From: Thermoflexibacter ruber
GTDB taxonomy: Bacteria > Bacteroidota > Bacteroidia > Cytophagales > Thermoflexibacteraceae
Assembly: GCF_900113045.1 (NCBI RefSeq)
Contig: NZ_FONY01000010.1
Location: 1-64,000 of the forward strand
Length of the DNA stretch: 64,000 nt
Reading direction: 5' to 3'
Each line of letters starts with the position of its first letter. Position 1 is the stretch's first letter. The translations under genes and the position numbers were made by a program. The notes under the pieces are model-generated. The model saw only the letters and a list, made by a program, of their open reading frames with translations, searched no databases and was not told where the DNA came from. Shown in pieces: positions 26,541 to 34,689 of this stretch.

Positions 26541-28082
26541 TCAATCCAACTTAAACTCCTCAAAGCCAATATTTAACTTTTCATATTCTTGGACAAGGCT
26601 TTTAAAAGATTTAGAAAGGATAAGTTGGTGTATGGTATTGATGTCCTCAGCAAAAATGCGGTCTTCGGTAGCAAAAGCTACCTGTTGGCGAATTTGATTG
26701 ACTACGTCTTCTACAAGAGCAGTAGAGCGTAGAGGTCTTCTAAACTCTAAGGCTTGGGTAGCATACAGCATTTCTATTGCGAGAATATACTCCAAATTAT
26801 CAATGACTTGGTGCAATTTTCTTCCACTGATAGACCCCATAGAAACGTGGTCTTCCTGCCCAAGTGAGGTAGGGATACTATCCGCAGAGGCAGGAAAGCA
26901 AAGCGATTTGTTTTCAGAAACTAAGGCAGCAGTAGTATATTGAGGAATCATAAACCCAGAGTTTAATCCTGTTTCTTTTAATAAAAGGCGAGGCAGACCA
27001 AAACGTCCTTCTATCATCAAATAGCACCTCCTGTCCGAAATATTCCCTATCTCTGCGGCGGCTAAAGTAGCATAATCCAAAGGCAAGGCTAAGGGCTGTC
27101 CATGAAAATTGCCCCCACTTATCGTGTCATTTTCCCCAAAAATAATTGGATTATCTGTAACAGCATTGAGTTCTATCTCAGTGAGTTCCTTTAAGTGTAA
27201 CCACGCATTGCGAGAAGCCCCATGTACTTGTGGCATACATCGCAAGGAATAGGGGTCTTGCACTCTCTCACAATCCACATGAGATTTAAGTACTTCTGAT
27301 TCTTTGACTAAGTTATAGATTCTTTGAGCGACTAATAGGTTGCCTCTAAAAGGGCGAATCCGATGCAGTCGAGCCTCAAAAGGCTTGATAGACCCCATGA
27401 GAGCCTCCAAAGAAATAGCCCCAATAATATCAGCTAATTCTAAACAGTGATGCAAGCGAGCTACCCCCATGACGGCATGAGCCAAAATAAACTGCGTACC
27501 GTTGATAAGAGCTAAGCCTTCTTTTGCTCCCAGCTGGATAGGGGCTAAGTTGTACTTTTTTAAGATGTCAGCGGTAGGTACTATCTTGTTTTCATCAAAA
27601 ACCTCTCCCAAACCCAGCAAAGGCAAAAATAGATGAGAAAGCGGTGCTAAGTCCCCAGACGCACCTACAGAGCCTTTTTCAGGAACTACAGGAATCACAT
27701 CATTTTCTATGTGCCACAAAATCCTTTCTACTGTCGCTAAGTTTACTCCTGAAAAACCTTTGGCTAAGGATTGTACTTTGCAAATAAGCATGAGTTTAGC
27801 CAAATCTTTGGCAATAGGCTTCCCTACCCCAACGCTGTGGCTACGAAGTAGATTATATTGTAGGGTTTTGGTCTGAGTATCTGAAATAATAGTATCGCAC
27901 AAGACTCCAAAACCTGTATTGATACCATATACTTTTTCGCTTTTAGCTACAATGTTCTCAACATATTGCTGACTTTGAAGGATTTTTGTGCGAACTTCTG
28001 GGGTAAGCGTAGTAGCAAGAGAGCCATGCAGTATTTGTATAGCTTTACCGACAGTAAGCAAGTCCTTTCCGTAGTAAAACAT
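26541..28082 (-). CDS. hutH: Histidine ammonia-lyase
   Basis: 513 aa. Non-oxidative deamination of histidine to urocanate. The MIO cofactor is formed autocatalytically from A141-S142-G143 in GSVGASGDLAPLSH. The active-site tyrosine region VYGINTGFG and the later FHGQPLALPLDYA are present. Length matches HAL. No hutU, hutI or hutG follows in the window, so histidine degradation would rely on genes elsewhere. Aromatic ammonia-lyases share the fold, but the sequence fits HAL best. Confidence 0.93.
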   Translation of the reverse strand: MFYYGKDLLTVGKAIQILHGSLATTLTPEVRTKILQSQQYVENIVAKSEKVYGINTGFGVLCDTIISDTQTKTLQYNLLRSHSVGVGKPIAKDLAKLMLICKVQSLAKGFSGVNLATVERILWHIENDVIPVVPEKGSVGASGDLAPLSHLFLPLLGLGEVFDENKIVPTADILKKYNLAPIQLGAKEGLALINGTQFILAHAVMGVARLHHCLELADIIGAISLEALMGSIKPFEARLHRIRPFRGNLLVAQRIYNLVKESEVLKSHVDCERVQDPYSLRCMPQVHGASRNAWLHLKELTEIELNAVTDNPIIFGENDTISGGNFHGQPLALPLDYATLAAAEIGNISDRRCYLMIEGRFGLPRLLLKETGLNSGFMIPQYTTAALVSENKSLCFPASADSIPTSLGQEDHVSMGSISGRKLHQVIDNLEYILAIEMLYATQALEFRRPLRSTALVEDVVNQIRQQVAFATEDRIFAEDINTIHQLILSKSFKSLVQEYEKLNIGFEEFKLD

Positions 28083-28201
28083 AAGTTGGTATAATTTAAA
28101 GTTTATTGGTTAAGACTATAATTGAACGAATACGATGCTTAAAAAATTGATTTAAAAAAGTTATTTGTATAAGAGTCTGTTTATCAAGCCAAGCCGTATT
28201 A

Positions 28202-28238
28202 ATAAAAAACCACTAAACTACATGACGTAATTTAGTGG
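28202..28238 (-). terminator. Intrinsic terminator of tRNA-Leu
   Basis: CCACTAAA (28210-28217) pairs with TTTAGTGG (28231-28238), followed on the minus strand by a T-rich run (28201-28209). It begins 16 nt beyond the tRNA 3' end. The rest of 28083-28201 holds nothing I recognise. Confidence 0.8.
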
Positions 28239-28253
28239 CTTATCTCTTTAAAA

Positions 28254-28337
28254 TACCCAGAACCGGAATCGAACCGGTATGGGAAAACTCCCACTGGTTT
28301 TTGAGACCAGCGCGTCTACCTGTTCCGCCATCTGGGC
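28254..28337 (-). tRNA. tRNA-Leu (anticodon CAA)
   Basis: Minus-strand cloverleaf of 84 nt: acceptor 5' GCCCAGA pairs with 3' TCTGGGT (one G-U at the first pair). The D arm carries GGTAGACGC, the anticodon arm CTGGT-CTCAAAA-ACCAG gives anticodon CAA, and a class II variable arm (GGGAGTTTTCCC) is followed by the TpsiC arm GGTTCGATTCC. The long variable arm confirms a type II tRNA. CCA is not encoded. Reads UUG leucine codons. Confidence 0.97.
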
Positions 28338-28417
28338 TACTGTTGAATTAGTGTTTGTTTTGAGTGGTGCAAAGGTCATATCTTTTTTTCTTTTTTACAA
28401 GTCTTTCTTAAAATTTT

Positions 28418-29128
28418 TTATTTGTAGATGATGCCTCTATATCTAAATGCCCATTTCCAATGAAGCGTATAGTTTTGAATGTCTGCTTGTTGGAGTAGAT
28501 TTTTTAACTCTTGATATTTGAAAGCACGCAAAACTGACAAGGGGGCATCGTGCTGAACCAAATAAGAACCTCTTAAAATTTTAGTAATGTACTTAATGCT
28601 GTAATAAGCAAACCAATGGCGATGCAAGTCATTGATAATAAATGCAATACGAATTTGATTTTGTATTTGAGAAAATAGTTTGACCAACTCTGCATCAGTA
28701 AAATGATGACAAAATAGGCTACAAATGACTATATCAAACTTTTGATTTTCAAATTCGTCTGAAAAAATGTTCAGCTTTTTAAAATGAATATCAGCTTTTT
28801 TTTGCTTAGCTTTATCTTGGGCATAGTCGAGCATGAATGGGTTGGCATCTATGTCGATGAGCTGAAGGTTGAGCTTATGCTGTTTTCCCCATTTAAAAAT
28901 TTCCCTGAGTGTATCTCCACCCCCACAACCCAAGTCAGCAATGCTAATGCTTTGATTAGGAGGCAGCAAACCCTGTCTATGCAATTTCTTTAATGCTCCT
29001 ATGACAATGCTGTTCCCTCCTAAGTATTTGTTTACCAGTTCTAATTCATCTAAATTTTTTTTTAGAGCCTCATTAGCCAAACTAAGGTCATCCATAAGTT
29101 CAGGTTGAGAGGAGCGAGATTCAAACAT
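28418..29128 (-). CDS. Class I SAM-dependent methyltransferase
   Basis: 236 aa. SAM motif I ADLGCGGGDT at about 64-73, acidic residue in LIDIDANPFML, and motif IV DIVICSLFCHHF. The N-terminal FESRSSQPELMDD is shared with Bacteroidota methyltransferases that often sit in polyketide or flexirubin-type pigment loci, but no such genes are here. Substrate unknown, probably a small molecule. It lies just downstream of the EcoRI-type methylase gene, whose final codons supply a promoter-like box. Confidence 0.85.
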   Translation of the reverse strand: MFESRSSQPELMDDLSLANEALKKNLDELELVNKYLGGNSIVIGALKKLHRQGLLPPNQSISIADLGCGGGDTLREIFKWGKQHKLNLQLIDIDANPFMLDYAQDKAKQKKADIHFKKLNIFSDEFENQKFDIVICSLFCHHFTDAELVKLFSQIQNQIRIAFIINDLHRHWFAYYSIKYITKILRGSYLVQHDAPLSVLRAFKYQELKNLLQQADIQNYTLHWKWAFRYRGIIYK

Positions 29129-29172
29129 CTTTATTAGGCTTTTTATGGTGTGTTGATGATAAGATTAACTTC

Positions 29173-30210
29173 TCAAAAGTAAGCAACTTTGACAAAATTT
29201 TGTGTTTTATCAAAGTCGCCTGCTGGCTTTTTTCTATCTTCTTTTGATTTATTCTGTATTCGTTTGTTTCTAATAATTATTCTAAAATATGGACATTTAC
29301 CATTGATTGCCAAGTCTTTTCCGTCATTCCCTTTTCTGAATTTAATTATTTCAAATTGGTCTGGATTAAATTTGTGTAGAAATGTTATAGGAACGCCCAT
29401 ATATCCGTCATAATCCAATGGTATATCCTCTGTTTTATCAACGTTTATGCCGTCATAGTTGTCATATTTTGGATATTCGGCTTCGTTCCCAAAATATTTT
29501 TTTGTAAGTTGTATGTCTTCGTGTCGTTTGAAGTTGTCTAAATTTGTTAACCAAAGGCAATTATTTGGGGATACTATCCTGTTTCCTAAACTGTCTATTC
29601 GTGCTTCTGTTCCAAAAAGTTCGTAGTGGTCGGGCACAATAAAACCTGAAATACCTCTGCCAAGATGTATGCCTAACCATGCTTTGTTTTCCTTAATAAG
29701 TTTAAAAATTTCTTTGTATGTTATGGCATTTATGTTACCAATAATCAAAAACTTTTTTTCATATTTTACTAACTGCTCCACATACTCTCTGAATAATGAA
29801 AAGGGCGGATTGGTAACAACAATATCGGATTGTTTTAAGAGTTCAATGCTTTCAGCACTACGAAAATCACCATCTCCATTAAACTCTTTTATTTCAATTG
29901 GCGTATTGGGTTCTGAATACTCTGTGAAAAAGCCTTTTTTTACGTTACCATTATTGAACAAATTTATTTCTTGCTTTTGATAACAGGCGGTTATGATTTT
30001 TTTTAAACCTAATTCATTGAAATTTAATGAAAAATATTTGAAAAAATTGCTGGTTTTTGGGTCATCGCAATTACAAAAAACCACTTTGTTCTTAAAATGG
30101 CTTTTGTAATGTTGTAATTCACTTTCTATATCGCAAAGTTGCGTATAGAACTCATCACTTTTTGATTTTTTTGCATTTTGCAATAATTTATTTGTTGCAT
30201 TTCTTGCCAT
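29173..30210 (-). CDS. EcoRI-type adenine-specific DNA methyltransferase (M.EcoRI homologue)
   Basis: 345 aa. Predicted to N6-methylate the second adenine of GAATTC. The N-terminus MARNATNKLL...AKKSKSDEFYTQ and segments such as FCNCDDPKTSNFFKYF, LGRGISGFIVPDHYEL and SPNNCLWLTNLD are near-identical to M.EcoRI as remembered (326 aa). Catalytic NPPF is at 134-137. The C-terminus is about 20 residues longer and basic. It begins 12 nt after the endonuclease stop, the same R-then-M order as in the E. coli EcoRI operon. Nothing suggests inactivation. Base composition is AT-rich like its surroundings. Confidence 0.96.
   Translation of the reverse strand: MARNATNKLLQNAKKSKSDEFYTQLCDIESELQHYKSHFKNKVVFCNCDDPKTSNFFKYFSLNFNELGLKKIITACYQKQEINLFNNGNVKKGFFTEYSEPNTPIEIKEFNGDGDFRSAESIELLKQSDIVVTNPPFSLFREYVEQLVKYEKKFLIIGNINAITYKEIFKLIKENKAWLGIHLGRGISGFIVPDHYELFGTEARIDSLGNRIVSPNNCLWLTNLDNFKRHEDIQLTKKYFGNEAEYPKYDNYDGINVDKTEDIPLDYDGYMGVPITFLHKFNPDQFEIIKFRKGNDGKDLAINGKCPYFRIIIRNKRIQNKSKEDRKKPAGDFDKTQNFVKVAYF
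29174..29181 (-). promoter_or_regulatory. -7 box TACTTTTG formed by the last codons of the methylase gene
   Basis: The methylase ends Tyr-Phe-stop (TAC TTT TGA), which spells TACTTTTG, an exact -7 element. A start about 6 nt downstream would give a UTR of about 40 nt to the methyltransferase ATG at 29128. TTTG with proper spacing is not found. Confidence 0.4.
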
Positions 30211-30222
30211 AACCCTTCTTTT

Positions 30223-31056
30223 TTACTTTTTGGTTATCTGATTGAATAAATCACTGCCCAAGACTTTAAGGGAAGTTTTTGAAATTTCAATCATAATCTC
30301 AAACATTTCCTTACTGTTCCACTTTTCTCCCTTTCCTTGCGTATAAATAGACGTTGCTTGAAGCATAATCGTTTTGTCTTTGTGCTTAACAAATTTATTC
30401 ACGCAAAGATTAGTGTTAATCGGCATTCCATAATTTGCAGAAGTCAGCCTGTCTAATCTATTTAACATACCCGAGTTATATTCAAGGGTTACTATTCTTC
30501 CATCAGGTCTTTCAATGGCAATTGTTTCAGTTAAAAAGTTAGAACCTTCTAAAAACAGGACATAAGGAAAATGTGATTCAGCAAGCATAAAGTTAGCAAT
30601 TTCTGATATATTTTTATGTGACCTTTCAATCGCATTACCAGCCGCCATCAAATCTTGATTATCCGCTTTTCTGACTAAAATACCTTTTTTAATATTCTCA
30701 ATGTCTTTTCCTTGATGTTTTGCTCCTGAAACTAAAATGACTCTCCAACTATCGTTGTCGTCCTTTACTTCAATTATTCCGCCATCGGGGATAATGCTTG
30801 AGTTTGGAACGAAAAGAGTTTGTCCTAATTCCGGGTCAATTTTCTGTAATGCTTCGTTTATTTCTTCTTTCCGAATACTTGTTCTGTAACGGAAAGTCAA
30901 TTGCGGATATTCTTCTTCAAGTTGTGCGACAACAAATTTTGATATTTCTCCAACTGTTAAGTCGTGTAATTTTGCTTCGTCTCCAAAAATACCTACTACT
31001 CCTTGTGATTTTTTATGTTGGTTTGTCAATCTTGTTGATTGGTTCTTTTTTGCCAT
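30223..31056 (-). CDS. EcoRI-type restriction endonuclease with catalytic Glu111 replaced by Gly
   Basis: 277 aa, exactly EcoRI length, and alignable without gaps to EcoRI from memory: QSTRLTNQHKKSQGV, FRYRTSIRKEEINEAL, DLMAAGNAIERSHKNISEI and NLCVNKFVKHKDK are all close matches. In EcoRI the cleavage centre is D91, E111 and K113. Here D91 (IIPDGG) and K113 are present, but position 111 is Gly (LVSGAKHQGKD; codon GGA at 30724-30726). Residues contacting GAATTC are kept: Q115, K117, M137, N141, A142, E144, R145, R200 and R203. E111 substitution (E111Q) is known to abolish cutting while retaining tight specific binding. The start ATG 31056 has a -7 box 22 nt upstream, so it is probably expressed. 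Either a natural non-cutting GAATTC binder, recent decay, or a base error. Confidence 0.95.
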   Translation of the reverse strand: MAKKNQSTRLTNQHKKSQGVVGIFGDEAKLHDLTVGEISKFVVAQLEEEYPQLTFRYRTSIRKEEINEALQKIDPELGQTLFVPNSSIIPDGGIIEVKDDNDSWRVILVSGAKHQGKDIENIKKGILVRKADNQDLMAAGNAIERSHKNISEIANFMLAESHFPYVLFLEGSNFLTETIAIERPDGRIVTLEYNSGMLNRLDRLTSANYGMPINTNLCVNKFVKHKDKTIMLQATSIYTQGKGEKWNSKEMFEIMIEISKTSLKVLGSDLFNQITKK

Positions 31057-31077
31057 TTTATCAATTATATTTTCTTA

Positions 31078-31085
31078 CAAATTTA
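31078..31085 (-). promoter_or_regulatory. -7 box TAAATTTG for the EcoRI-like R-M operon
   Basis: Plus CAAATTTA reads TAAATTTG on the minus strand, an exact TAnnTTTG match 22 nt before the endonuclease ATG. No TTTG lies at the usual distance upstream, where the palindromic element begins. Confidence 0.4.
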
Positions 31086-31114
31086 GCAGTAATGGTCGTC
31101 TTTTAAGCTTGCAG

Positions 31115-31246
31115 GCAACGTTTTGCAGCTTGGCGCAGTGGTGGATTTTGAAGCACAAAACTGTCAATAAACCACAAAAGTTGGTTCGGGGTAAAATGTT
31201 CAGTTAACCATATCACCCACCATTACACCAAGCCGCTGTTAGTTGC
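31115..31246. repeat. 132-bp imperfect palindrome, attC-like
   Basis: The ends are GCAAC (31115) and GTTGC (31246). The reverse complement of the right end (GCGGCTTGGTGTAATGGTGG) matches the left arm GCAGCTTGGCGCAGTGGTGG at 16 of 20 positions. Weaker pairing continues inward (AACTGTCAATAAACC against AACTGAACATTTTACC). The GTTAG core, the terminal GCAAC/GTTGC and the length of about 130 nt recall integron attC sites, which are imperfect palindromes of 60-140 nt. The core GTTAGTT departs from consensus GTTRRRY. It separates phhA from the R-M pair. Confidence 0.6.
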
Positions 31247-31265
31247 AAATGAATTTTACATTTGC

Positions 31266-32003
31266 TTATGCCATAGCTATTTCCTCCTCCAATACTCTTT
31301 CTAAAGTAGGCAGGGAATCATAAAGTTCTTTGTAAGAATGAATTACAAAGTATTTTTCTTGGAATTTATCCCTAATGTAAGGAGTATGAACGATTTGTTC
31401 CACATCAAAGGGGACTTTTTGAGGTTTATCACTGAGGCTGTAAACAGACTCGCCGCTTGAGGAGAGAATGCCTGCACCGTAAATTCTAAGCCCCTCAGGG
31501 TCTTGGATTAGTCCAAACTCTACCGTGTACCAGTACAGGCGGGCTATCATTTCTACCCCCAACTCGCTATCTAAGAAACGCAAAGCAATGGCACTCAGCC
31601 CTTTGAGGAAGTCGCAAAAGTCCAAATTGGTTAGCATAGGGATATGCCCAAAAGTATCATGGAACATGTCTGGCTCTTCCAAGTAGTCTAACTGTTCTAA
31701 CTTTCTCAACCAAGTCGAGGCGGGAAATCGCTTGGTCAAAAGTAGTTCAAAAAATTCTTTGTTAGGAATCAGTCCCTTGACTACTTCAATGCTCCAGCCG
31801 CTGATAGCCATTAAATGTTTGTTGGTTTCCTCATAATTAGGAATACACTCTCTTGTAAAACCAATAGCTTGGATACCTTCTAAGTATGCCTTAGAGGCTA
31901 AGTTTGGCAGCTGCTTCATCTGTCTATCAAAAAGTAATTGCCAAACGTGGTGGTCTTCGGGAGTGTACTTAGCGTAGTCTTGTCGCATATTAAAACTCAC
32001 CAT
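31266..32003 (-). CDS. phhA: Phenylalanine 4-monooxygenase
   Basis: 245 aa from ATG 32003. Pterin-dependent, non-heme iron enzyme converting phenylalanine to tyrosine. Iron ligands H115 and H120 (FHDTFGHIP) and E162 (YWYTVEFGL) are present. The frame is open upstream to 32048, but those residues are not conserved; ATG at 31988 (MRQDY) is an alternative. Length matches bacterial PAH. It has its own consensus promoter and no pterin recycling gene beside it. The attC-like palindrome starts 20 nt beyond its stop. Confidence 0.95.
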   Translation of the reverse strand: MVSFNMRQDYAKYTPEDHHVWQLLFDRQMKQLPNLASKAYLEGIQAIGFTRECIPNYEETNKHLMAISGWSIEVVKGLIPNKEFFELLLTKRFPASTWLRKLEQLDYLEEPDMFHDTFGHIPMLTNLDFCDFLKGLSAIALRFLDSELGVEMIARLYWYTVEFGLIQDPEGLRIYGAGILSSSGESVYSLSDKPQKVPFDVEQIVHTPYIRDKFQEKYFVIHSYKELYDSLPTLERVLEEEIAMA

Positions 32004-32045
32004 AGTCGTTGTTAAATTGGTTAAGGTTATGTATATTTTTTGGAA

Positions 32046-32076
32046 CAAAAATAGTAAAATTTAGTCAAAAGACAAA
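32046..32076 (-). promoter_or_regulatory. Consensus promoter for phhA
   Basis: On the minus strand TTTG (32076-32073), a 19-nt spacer, then TATTTTTG (32053-32046). Both elements and the spacing are exact. Predicted UTR of about 37 nt. Confidence 0.7.
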
Positions 32077-32224
32077 AGCAACTATATTCAGTATTTACGC
32101 AAAGGACTACAAAATAGTTGAGTTATGGCGTAAACAACAAGCAAGGGAAAATTTTTTTATCATTCTCTATATACTTTGGGCAAGTTTGGCTAACTTGCTG
32201 GTTTAAATTATTCATCAAAACACA

Positions 32225-32665
32225 ATGACAGCAGAAATTCATACAGAAAAAGGAGTAATGAAGGTTTCATTTTTTGAAAAAGATACTCCAAATACAGTAG
32301 CTAACTTTGTTGATTTAGCGAAAAAAGGCTTTTATGACGGACTTACTTTCCATAGGGTTGTACCGAACTTTGTCATTCAAGGCGGTTGCCCAAGAGGAGA
32401 CGGACGTGGCGGACCGGGCTATACTATCAAATGTGAATTGGACGGCGACAACCAGTACCATGAACGAGGAGTACTTTCTATGGCTCATGCAGGCAAAGAT
32501 ACAGGAGGTTCGCAATTTTTTATATGTCATAACAGAGAAAATACCAAGCACTTAGACCGTAAACACACTGCTTTTGGAAAGGTGTTTGAAGGTTTGGAAG
32601 TGATAGACCAAATTCGTCAAGGTGATAAAATTATAAAAATCATTATTTTAGATGATAAGGTATAG
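32225..32665 (+). CDS. Cyclophilin-type peptidyl-prolyl cis-trans isomerase
   Basis: 146 aa without signal peptide, so cytoplasmic (PpiB-like). Conserved segments: [20 protein letters not shown], with the catalytic Arg, [17 protein letters not shown] and [15 protein letters not shown]. Short bacterial cyclophilins of this size are common in Bacteroidota. It is a single gene between phhA and gldN. Confidence 0.93.
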   Translation: MTAEIHTEKGVMKVSFFEKDTPNTVANFVDLAKKGFYDGLTFHRVVPNFVIQGGCPRGDGRGGPGYTIKCELDGDNQYHERGVLSMAHAGKDTGGSQFFICHNRENTKHLDRKHTAFGKVFEGLEVIDQIRQGDKIIKIIILDDKV

Positions 32666-32771
32666 TGTCTTATCGGTCGTACCTTTATTTTTGAGGAAAA
32701 GTTAGTAGGTCGGTAGGAGTGTTTTAGCAAAGATTAGGTAGTAAGCAAAAAGAAAATTTTAGGAAAATTGT

Positions 32772-32779
32772 TACTTTTG
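32772..32779 (+). promoter_or_regulatory. -7 box TACTTTTG before gldN
   Basis: Exact TAnnTTTG match 94 nt before ATG 32866; no TTTG at the standard -33 distance. Predicted UTR about 82 nt. Confidence 0.45.
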
Positions 32780-32865
32780 CAAGCTAATTGCTATAAATGA
32801 GCAAAGAAAGTCTAATGGTCTTTTCTTTAATTATATAGCATAGCTTTTTAAAACATTTGAAATAT

Positions 32866-33738
32866 ATGAGGAAATTGCTTTTGTTCGCTTTTTTGGTTTT
32901 TACTAACTATTCTTTGCTTGCGCAAACTAAACCCGCACCCAAAGATAATGGTTACAATCCGAATTCTTTGCGTCCTATCCACAAGCACGACCAACTTTTT
33001 AAAAGGACACTTTGGGTTAGAATGGATTGCAGAGAAAAAATGAATAAGTCTTTTCATGCAAAAAATCATGAACTTGCCAGAGTGATTTTAGATGGGGTAA
33101 AAGCAGGTCTAATACGCCCATACATGAATGATTCTTTGATTACTCGAATGGACGAGCAGACCTTCATAGAAAGGCTGACCATTCCTGAGGGGGCACCTGA
33201 ACTAAGTGCAGAAGAAAAAGCCTTAGGGTTCAAACCCGAGGACTTGCTCACAGGCGGAGGCGATGCTTGGGAAGATGATGAAGACGACAAAGAGAAAGCA
33301 AAAGTTCCTACCAATAGATTTTATCTCCCTCAAGATATGTACATTTTTGAAATCAAAATGGATTTGATTTTTGATAAAAAACGTTCAAGAATGTATCGTG
33401 ATATTCAAGCTATTACCATTATTATTCCTGCTGAGCGCAACCCTGCCAAAGGAATAGATATGCCGATTGCTACTTTCTCTTTCAAAGAATTAGCCAGAGA
33501 TGTTTTTGAAGAAAATGAGCAAGCCATCTGGTACAACTTTGAAAATCCTGCAGCACACATGAATCTTTTACATGCCTTTGACCTGAATCTGTTTAATGGT
33601 AGAATTGTCAAAATGGAAAATGGTGATGATTTGTATATAGATACTATGTATGGCAACAACCAAAGGGCAGCTCTCATTGCTTCTGAACAGATTAAGTATG
33701 ACTTAGTAGAGTTTGAGGCTTTGCTTTGGGAATACTAA
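32866..33738 (+). CDS. gldN: Gliding motility / type IX secretion protein GldN
   Basis: 290 aa from ATG 32866 (MRKLLLFAFLVFTNYSLLAQ signal peptide); the in-frame TTG at 32857 is not needed. Conserved GldN/PorN features: HDQLFKRTLWVRMDCREKMNK-type start of the mature region, an acidic low-complexity stretch EDDEDDKEKAK at about 145, and FKELARDVFEENEQAIWYN. GldN forms a periplasmic ring with GldK in the type IX secretion system used for secretion and, in many species, gliding. gldK, gldL and gldM are not in the window, so this is a detached or duplicate copy. Contains a GAATTC site at 32961. Confidence 0.93.
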   Translation: MRKLLLFAFLVFTNYSLLAQTKPAPKDNGYNPNSLRPIHKHDQLFKRTLWVRMDCREKMNKSFHAKNHELARVILDGVKAGLIRPYMNDSLITRMDEQTFIERLTIPEGAPELSAEEKALGFKPEDLLTGGGDAWEDDEDDKEKAKVPTNRFYLPQDMYIFEIKMDLIFDKKRSRMYRDIQAITIIIPAERNPAKGIDMPIATFSFKELARDVFEENEQAIWYNFENPAAHMNLLHAFDLNLFNGRIVKMENGDDLYIDTMYGNNQRAALIASEQIKYDLVEFEALLWEY

Positions 33739-33785
33739 GTTCACATCGATGTTTCAAAAATAAGCATTCCTGAGTTGTAGATAGT

Positions 33786-33806
33786 GTCTGACTTAGAAAG
33801 TCAGAC
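33786..33806. repeat. Short perfect hairpin GTCTGACTT-aga-AAGTCAGAC
   Basis: A 9-bp perfect stem with a 3-nt loop lies between gldN and the convergent PPK2 gene. It may terminate transcription, but there is no T run. The wording (TCTGAC...GTCAGACCTACA) resembles short palindromic repeats I associate with Bacteroidota genomes. Confidence 0.5.
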
Positions 33807-33877
33807 CTACACAGGGAATGAGCATTGATTAAAATTTGATACAGCTCGTACAAGTTTACACAGCCCAGCATCATGTT

Positions 33878-34606
33878 TTAATGATTATCTCCTAAATCCA
33901 TTTTTTCAAAAGTCTGAACGATTTTCTCTGCAATTAGGTATTCTTTGTACCAGTTCTGGTCTGAGGGAATAATGTGCCAAGGAATTTCATTACACTTTTC
34001 AAATATCTCCTCATAAACATTCATAAAATTATCCCATTTTTTTACTGTTTGCCAGTCGCCGTCGTTGTGTTTCCAATATTTTTTAGGATTAGTTAGCCTT
34101 TCCATAAGTCGTTCTTTCTGCTCCTCTGGCGAAATATGCAAATACAGTTTAAGAATGTGAGTATCGTTGTGTTTTAATAACCTTTCAAATACATTGATAA
34201 AATGGTATCTCTCTCGAATTTGCTCTTCGCTAAGCCAGCCCTCTATTTTAGGCACTAAAATATCTTCATAGTGCGACCTGTTGAAAACTTGCATCATGCC
34301 TTTGGCAGGAACTTGCTGGTGAACTCTCCATAAAAAGTCATAAGAAAGCTCAACAGCCGTAGGAGCTTTGAAAGCATATACGCGACAACCCAAAGGATTG
34401 ACCCCGGTAAACACCTTAGCAATGGCACCGTCTTTCCCCGAAGCATCGACGCCCTGCAAAATAACAAGCAAACTATGTTTTGCTTGGGCATACATGCTAC
34501 GCTGATATGTTCTTATTTTTTCTAAAAGGACTTTTGTTTTTTCCTTGATTGCTTCCTTGTCTGCTTCTTTGGGCGCGCGAGTGGAAATTGCTGATAATTT
34601 TTGCAT
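33878..34606 (-). CDS. Polyphosphate kinase 2 (PPK2) family phosphotransferase
   Basis: 242 aa. Transfers phosphate between polyphosphate and nucleotides. Walker A GVDASGKDG at 52-60, Walker B-like FNRSHYEDILV at 108-118, and lid residues in KEYLIAEKIV. A single PPK2 domain without the long N-terminal extension. Whether it phosphorylates AMP, ADP or both cannot be told. It stands alone between gldN and a transposase remnant. Confidence 0.93.
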   Translation of the reverse strand: MQKLSAISTRAPKEADKEAIKEKTKVLLEKIRTYQRSMYAQAKHSLLVILQGVDASGKDGAIAKVFTGVNPLGCRVYAFKAPTAVELSYDFLWRVHQQVPAKGMMQVFNRSHYEDILVPKIEGWLSEEQIRERYHFINVFERLLKHNDTHILKLYLHISPEEQKERLMERLTNPKKYWKHNDGDWQTVKKWDNFMNVYEEIFEKCNEIPWHIIPSDQNWYKEYLIAEKIVQTFEKMDLGDNH

Positions 34607-34689
34607 ATTGTTCTTTTTTAAAAAGTAATATAAACGGAGTAAGTTTCAACATGATCGCCAATTTTGAAATGTTTTAAATAAAAAAAAAT

